Shown here piece after piece: positions 62,109-64,000 of a DNA stretch of 64,000 bases (its first letter is position 1; every line of letters starts with the position of its first letter). The translations under genes were made by a program, and so were the position numbers. The stretch spans positions 124,001 to 188,000 of the forward strand of contig NZ_FOXY01000002.1 of assembly GCF_900115865.1 (NCBI RefSeq), in the 5' to 3' direction. Below the pieces are notes generated by a model. The model saw only the letters and a list, made by a program, of their open reading frames with translations, made no database searches and was not told the DNA's origin. The stretch comes from Donghicola eburneus. Its GTDB lineage: Bacteria > Pseudomonadota > Alphaproteobacteria > Rhodobacterales > Rhodobacteraceae.

Positions 62109-63197
62109 TTAGCCGCGGTTCAGAACGCGGTCACGCTGCTGCACGTAGCTGCGGTCTGCGCGCTGCAGCCACTCGGAGCTCGACTTCATCGACTCTTCGA
62201 AGCTGGTACGGATTTCCGCGTACATCGGATCGTCCATGAACTCGTCCATGGCCTGCAGCGATGCGGTGCCGAACAGATCCCACACGTCGTCGGTGAATTC
62301 CATCAGCTTGACGCCTTGGCTCTGGATACGCTTCAGCGCGGCTGCGTTGTTCGCGATACCCTGTGTCAGGCTGTGGGTGGTGGCTGCTTTGGCGGCCTGC
62401 TCCATGATGGCCTGCTGGCCGGGTGTCAGGCTGTCCCAGACATCGCGGTTGAACGACACCGACAGAGCCGATCCCGGCTCGTGGAAGCCCGAGGTGTAGT
62501 AGAAGTTACAAACTTCCTGGAAGCCCAGACGCTCGTCCGCGAAGGGTCCGATCCACTCTGCGCCGTCGATCGCGCCGGATGCCAGAGCCTGATAGATTTC
62601 GCCGCCGGGGATCGATTGAACCGATGCGCCGGTCATACCCAGTGCACGGCCACCGATACCGGGCATACGGAACTTCAGACCGTTGAAGTCATCTGCCGAG
62701 CGGATTTCCTTGCGGAACCAGCCGCCGGGCTGCATGCCGGTCGAGCCCGCGTGGAACGACTTCAGGCCAAAGATTTCACCCAGACCGTCATACAGTTCCT
62801 GACCGCCGCCGTGGTACATCCAAGTCGACAGTTCTTGCGCGGTCGCGCCGAACGGAACTGCGGTGAAGTAGTAGTAACCGGGGTGCTGGCCGCCAAAGTA
62901 GTAGTCAGCCGAGTGGTACATGTCCGCCTGGCCCGAGGACACAGCATCAAACACCTCGAAGCCGCCGACGAGTTCGCCTGCTGCTTTTTTGTCGATGGTG
63001 ATCTGGCCATCGGTCATCGCCTGAACAGCGTTGTTGAAGTACACGGCCGCGTCATCAAACACAGCAAAGCCATGGGGGACCGAAGTCACCATGGTCAGAG
63101 TGCGGTTGCCCTGCGCGATGGCGGGTGCTGCCAGAGTGCTGGCTGCAGCTGCGGTGCCGCCAATTGCCGAAGTCTTCAGAAAAGAACGACGATCCAT
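62109..63197 (-). CDS. TRAP transporter substrate-binding protein, Tat-exported
   Basis: The 362-residue periplasmic binding protein starts with a twin-arginine signal (MDRRSFLKTSAIGGTAAAA, cleavage near APAIA-Q). It shows DctP-type features: FDDAAVYFNNAVQAMTDGQI, the LKFRMPGIGGRALGMTGASV stretch, and IYQALASGAIDGAEWIGPFADERLGF. These remind me of the TakP (2-oxoacid) branch. The substrate is inferred only. A longer frame to 63323 is unlikely to be used. Confidence 0.88.
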   Translation of the reverse strand: MDRRSFLKTSAIGGTAAAASTLAAPAIAQGNRTLTMVTSVPHGFAVFDDAAVYFNNAVQAMTDGQITIDKKAAGELVGGFEVFDAVSSGQADMYHSADYYFGGQHPGYYYFTAVPFGATAQELSTWMYHGGGQELYDGLGEIFGLKSFHAGSTGMQPGGWFRKEIRSADDFNGLKFRMPGIGGRALGMTGASVQSIPGGEIYQALASGAIDGAEWIGPFADERLGFQEVCNFYYTSGFHEPGSALSVSFNRDVWDSLTPGQQAIMEQAAKAATTHSLTQGIANNAAALKRIQSQGVKLMEFTDDVWDLFGTASLQAMDEFMDDPMYAEIRTSFEESMKSSSEWLQRADRSYVQQRDRVLNRG

Positions 63198-63297
63198 ATG
63201 GTCTCTCCTCCCAAATTCTGCCCTACCTTGCGGCGGGCGGATCGTTATCAAGTGGTGCGACCTTAGTGGCGGAAACCCGTTTGGCAAATACCAAGTA

Positions 63298-63305
63298 CTA
63301 CGTAG
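63298..63305. promoter_or_regulatory. CTACGTAG palindrome upstream of the TRAP operon
   Basis: An 8-bp perfect palindrome 101 bp upstream of the dctP ATG, in the divergent intergenic region. Short and possibly by chance; a binding site is possible. Confidence 0.25.
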
Positions 63306-63431
63306 CAGTGCCGTTCTGGCCATATTTCCTGACCAAATCCGGCAAATTTTCAGGTTTCCAAGGGCCTGAGTCGCGCAATTTTATTTTAGCGCCGCTTGAT
63401 CTTGGCTGCGGGTTCTGAGCGAATCGCCCCC

Positions 63432-64000
63432 ATGAAACAGATTCTCTCGCGTCTTCATTTCAGTTACGGGCAGAAGCTCTTCTTGCTCGCGACCCTGCCT
63501 CTAATCGGGGCTGTGGCGGCGATCTCGGTTGTGGTGGCATTGCAGTCCCAGGAATTGGCAGAGCGCGAGGTCCGCACGCTGGAATCCCAGCTGATTGATG
63601 TGAAAAAGCAAGAGCTTAAAAACTATGTCACGCTGGCGCGGAACAGCTTTTACTACATCTACGGGAATGCCGCCCCCGATGATGAAGAGGCCAAGCGCAA
63701 GGTGATGCAGATCCTTGCTGCGATGATCTACGGGTCCGAGGGCTTCTTCTTTGTCTACGATTACGAGGGCAATAATCTGGTCTCACCGCGCCAGACGGAC
63801 ATGATCAACCAGAATTGGGCAGGCCTTTCTGATTCTACTGGAACGCCCGTGGTCGACGAGTTGATTCGCGTTGCGCGATCCGGTGGGGGCTACCACACAT
63901 ATCTATGGCCCAAGCCCAGTACCGGCGAAGAGGCACAGATGATCACCTATGTGACCAGCTTTCCCAGTTGGCGATGGGCGGTGGGTACCGGCGTCTTTGT
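63432..64000 (+). CDS. Cache-domain sensory protein, partial
   Basis: Only the first 189 codons are in the window. After a basic start (MKQILSRLHFSYGQKL) there is one membrane span (about 17-38). A periplasmic single-Cache-type domain follows, with VKKQELKNYVTLARNSFYYIYG, YGSEGFFFVYDYEGNNLVSP and FPSWRWAVGTGVF near the end. The output domain is cut off, so it may be a histidine kinase or a chemoreceptor. Its divergent position to a TRAP operon suggests that it senses a related substrate. Confidence 0.8.
   Translation, partial: MKQILSRLHFSYGQKLFLLATLPLIGAVAAISVVVALQSQELAEREVRTLESQLIDVKKQELKNYVTLARNSFYYIYGNAAPDDEEAKRKVMQILAAMIYGSEGFFFVYDYEGNNLVSPRQTDMINQNWAGLSDSTGTPVVDELIRVARSGGGYHTYLWPKPSTGEEAQMITYVTSFPSWRWAVGTGVF

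Noticed and set aside
61074-63266. A 730-codon open frame on the plus strand, antisense to the TRAP genes
   Set aside because: It covers three well-supported TRAP genes on the other strand and its sequence is rich in His, Gln, Arg and Asp, typical of antisense frames in GC-rich DNA.
1-64000. CRISPR array, prophage or insertion sequence
   Set aside because: No regularly spaced repeats, transposase or phage structural genes were seen on either strand.

Overview
The window is a 64 kb piece of an alphaproteobacterial chromosome, most likely from the Rhodobacteraceae (Roseobacter group). The evidence is gene order: rseP-bamA-skp-fabZ-lpxA, rpmF-plsX-fabH-ihfA-merR, argS-SPOR-nagZ-scpA-scpB and edd-eda. 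Supporting signs are a DksA with a single cysteine, an OlsB ornithine-lipid acyltransferase, a Dcd-type protein with two Dcd-like halves, TRAP transporters, and high GC with many 1, 4 or 8 bp start/stop overlaps. Nearly all of it is chromosomal housekeeping DNA. I see no insertion sequence, prophage, integron, CRISPR array or rRNA operon, and only one tRNA.

Layout. 1-9170 (minus): an envelope and isoprenoid block, pyrH-frr-uppS-cdsA-dxr-rseP, a 43-residue membrane peptide, then bamA-skp-fabZ-lpxA. It links undecaprenyl diphosphate, CDP-diacylglycerol, DXP-pathway isoprenoids, outer-membrane protein assembly and lipid A. 9272-15931: miaA, an AraC-type regulator beside an orphan Tat-exported peptide-binding protein, a lytic transglycosylase, ssb and aroKB. 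16058-20797 (plus): a small membrane protein and a 503-residue exported protein upstream of xerD, then a CorC-type protein and a short-chain dehydrogenase behind a TetR-like dyad. 20794-28317: an ABC-F ATPase, olsB, bamE, a YceD homologue, rpmF-plsX-fabH, ihfA-merR and tRNA-Pro(GGG). 28401-38091: the double Dcd and the minus-strand argS-SPOR-nagZ-scpA-scpB cluster, a CPA antiporter and dgt. 38168-42375: an ErpA-like protein, a hypothetical protein, xthA, a flavin monooxygenase and dksA.

42505-47293 (plus) holds the least familiar assembly: a MoxR-type AAA+ ATPase, a DUF2927-like lipoprotein, a 56-residue membrane protein, a CoxE-type VWA protein, a single-span membrane protein and a DedA-type protein. 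It is my best candidate for an uncharacterised envelope system, although MoxR-VWA pairing is known. 47371-58603 carries OsmC, an M48 peptidase, a PIN-domain protein coupled to rlmI, the Entner-Doudoroff pair edd-eda behind a LacI-type palindrome, glnE with a coupled 89-residue protein, a YbaK-type deacylase, a DUF2852-like protein behind two near-identical dyads, an RDD protein and an aminoacyl-tRNA-protein transferase. 58696-64000 is a TRAP transporter with an unusually large permease, plus the start of a divergent Cache-domain sensor.

The most interesting non-coding structures are: a hairpin overlapping the Shine-Dalgarno of the 43-residue peptide; the duplicated 21-bp dyads upstream of the DUF2852-like gene; two stem-loops between the TRAP binding-protein gene and its membrane genes; and a dispersed palindromic repeat seen three times in intergenic DNA. 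Start codons were chosen by family length and visible ribosome-binding sites. All functional statements rest on motif recognition by eye, without a database search.
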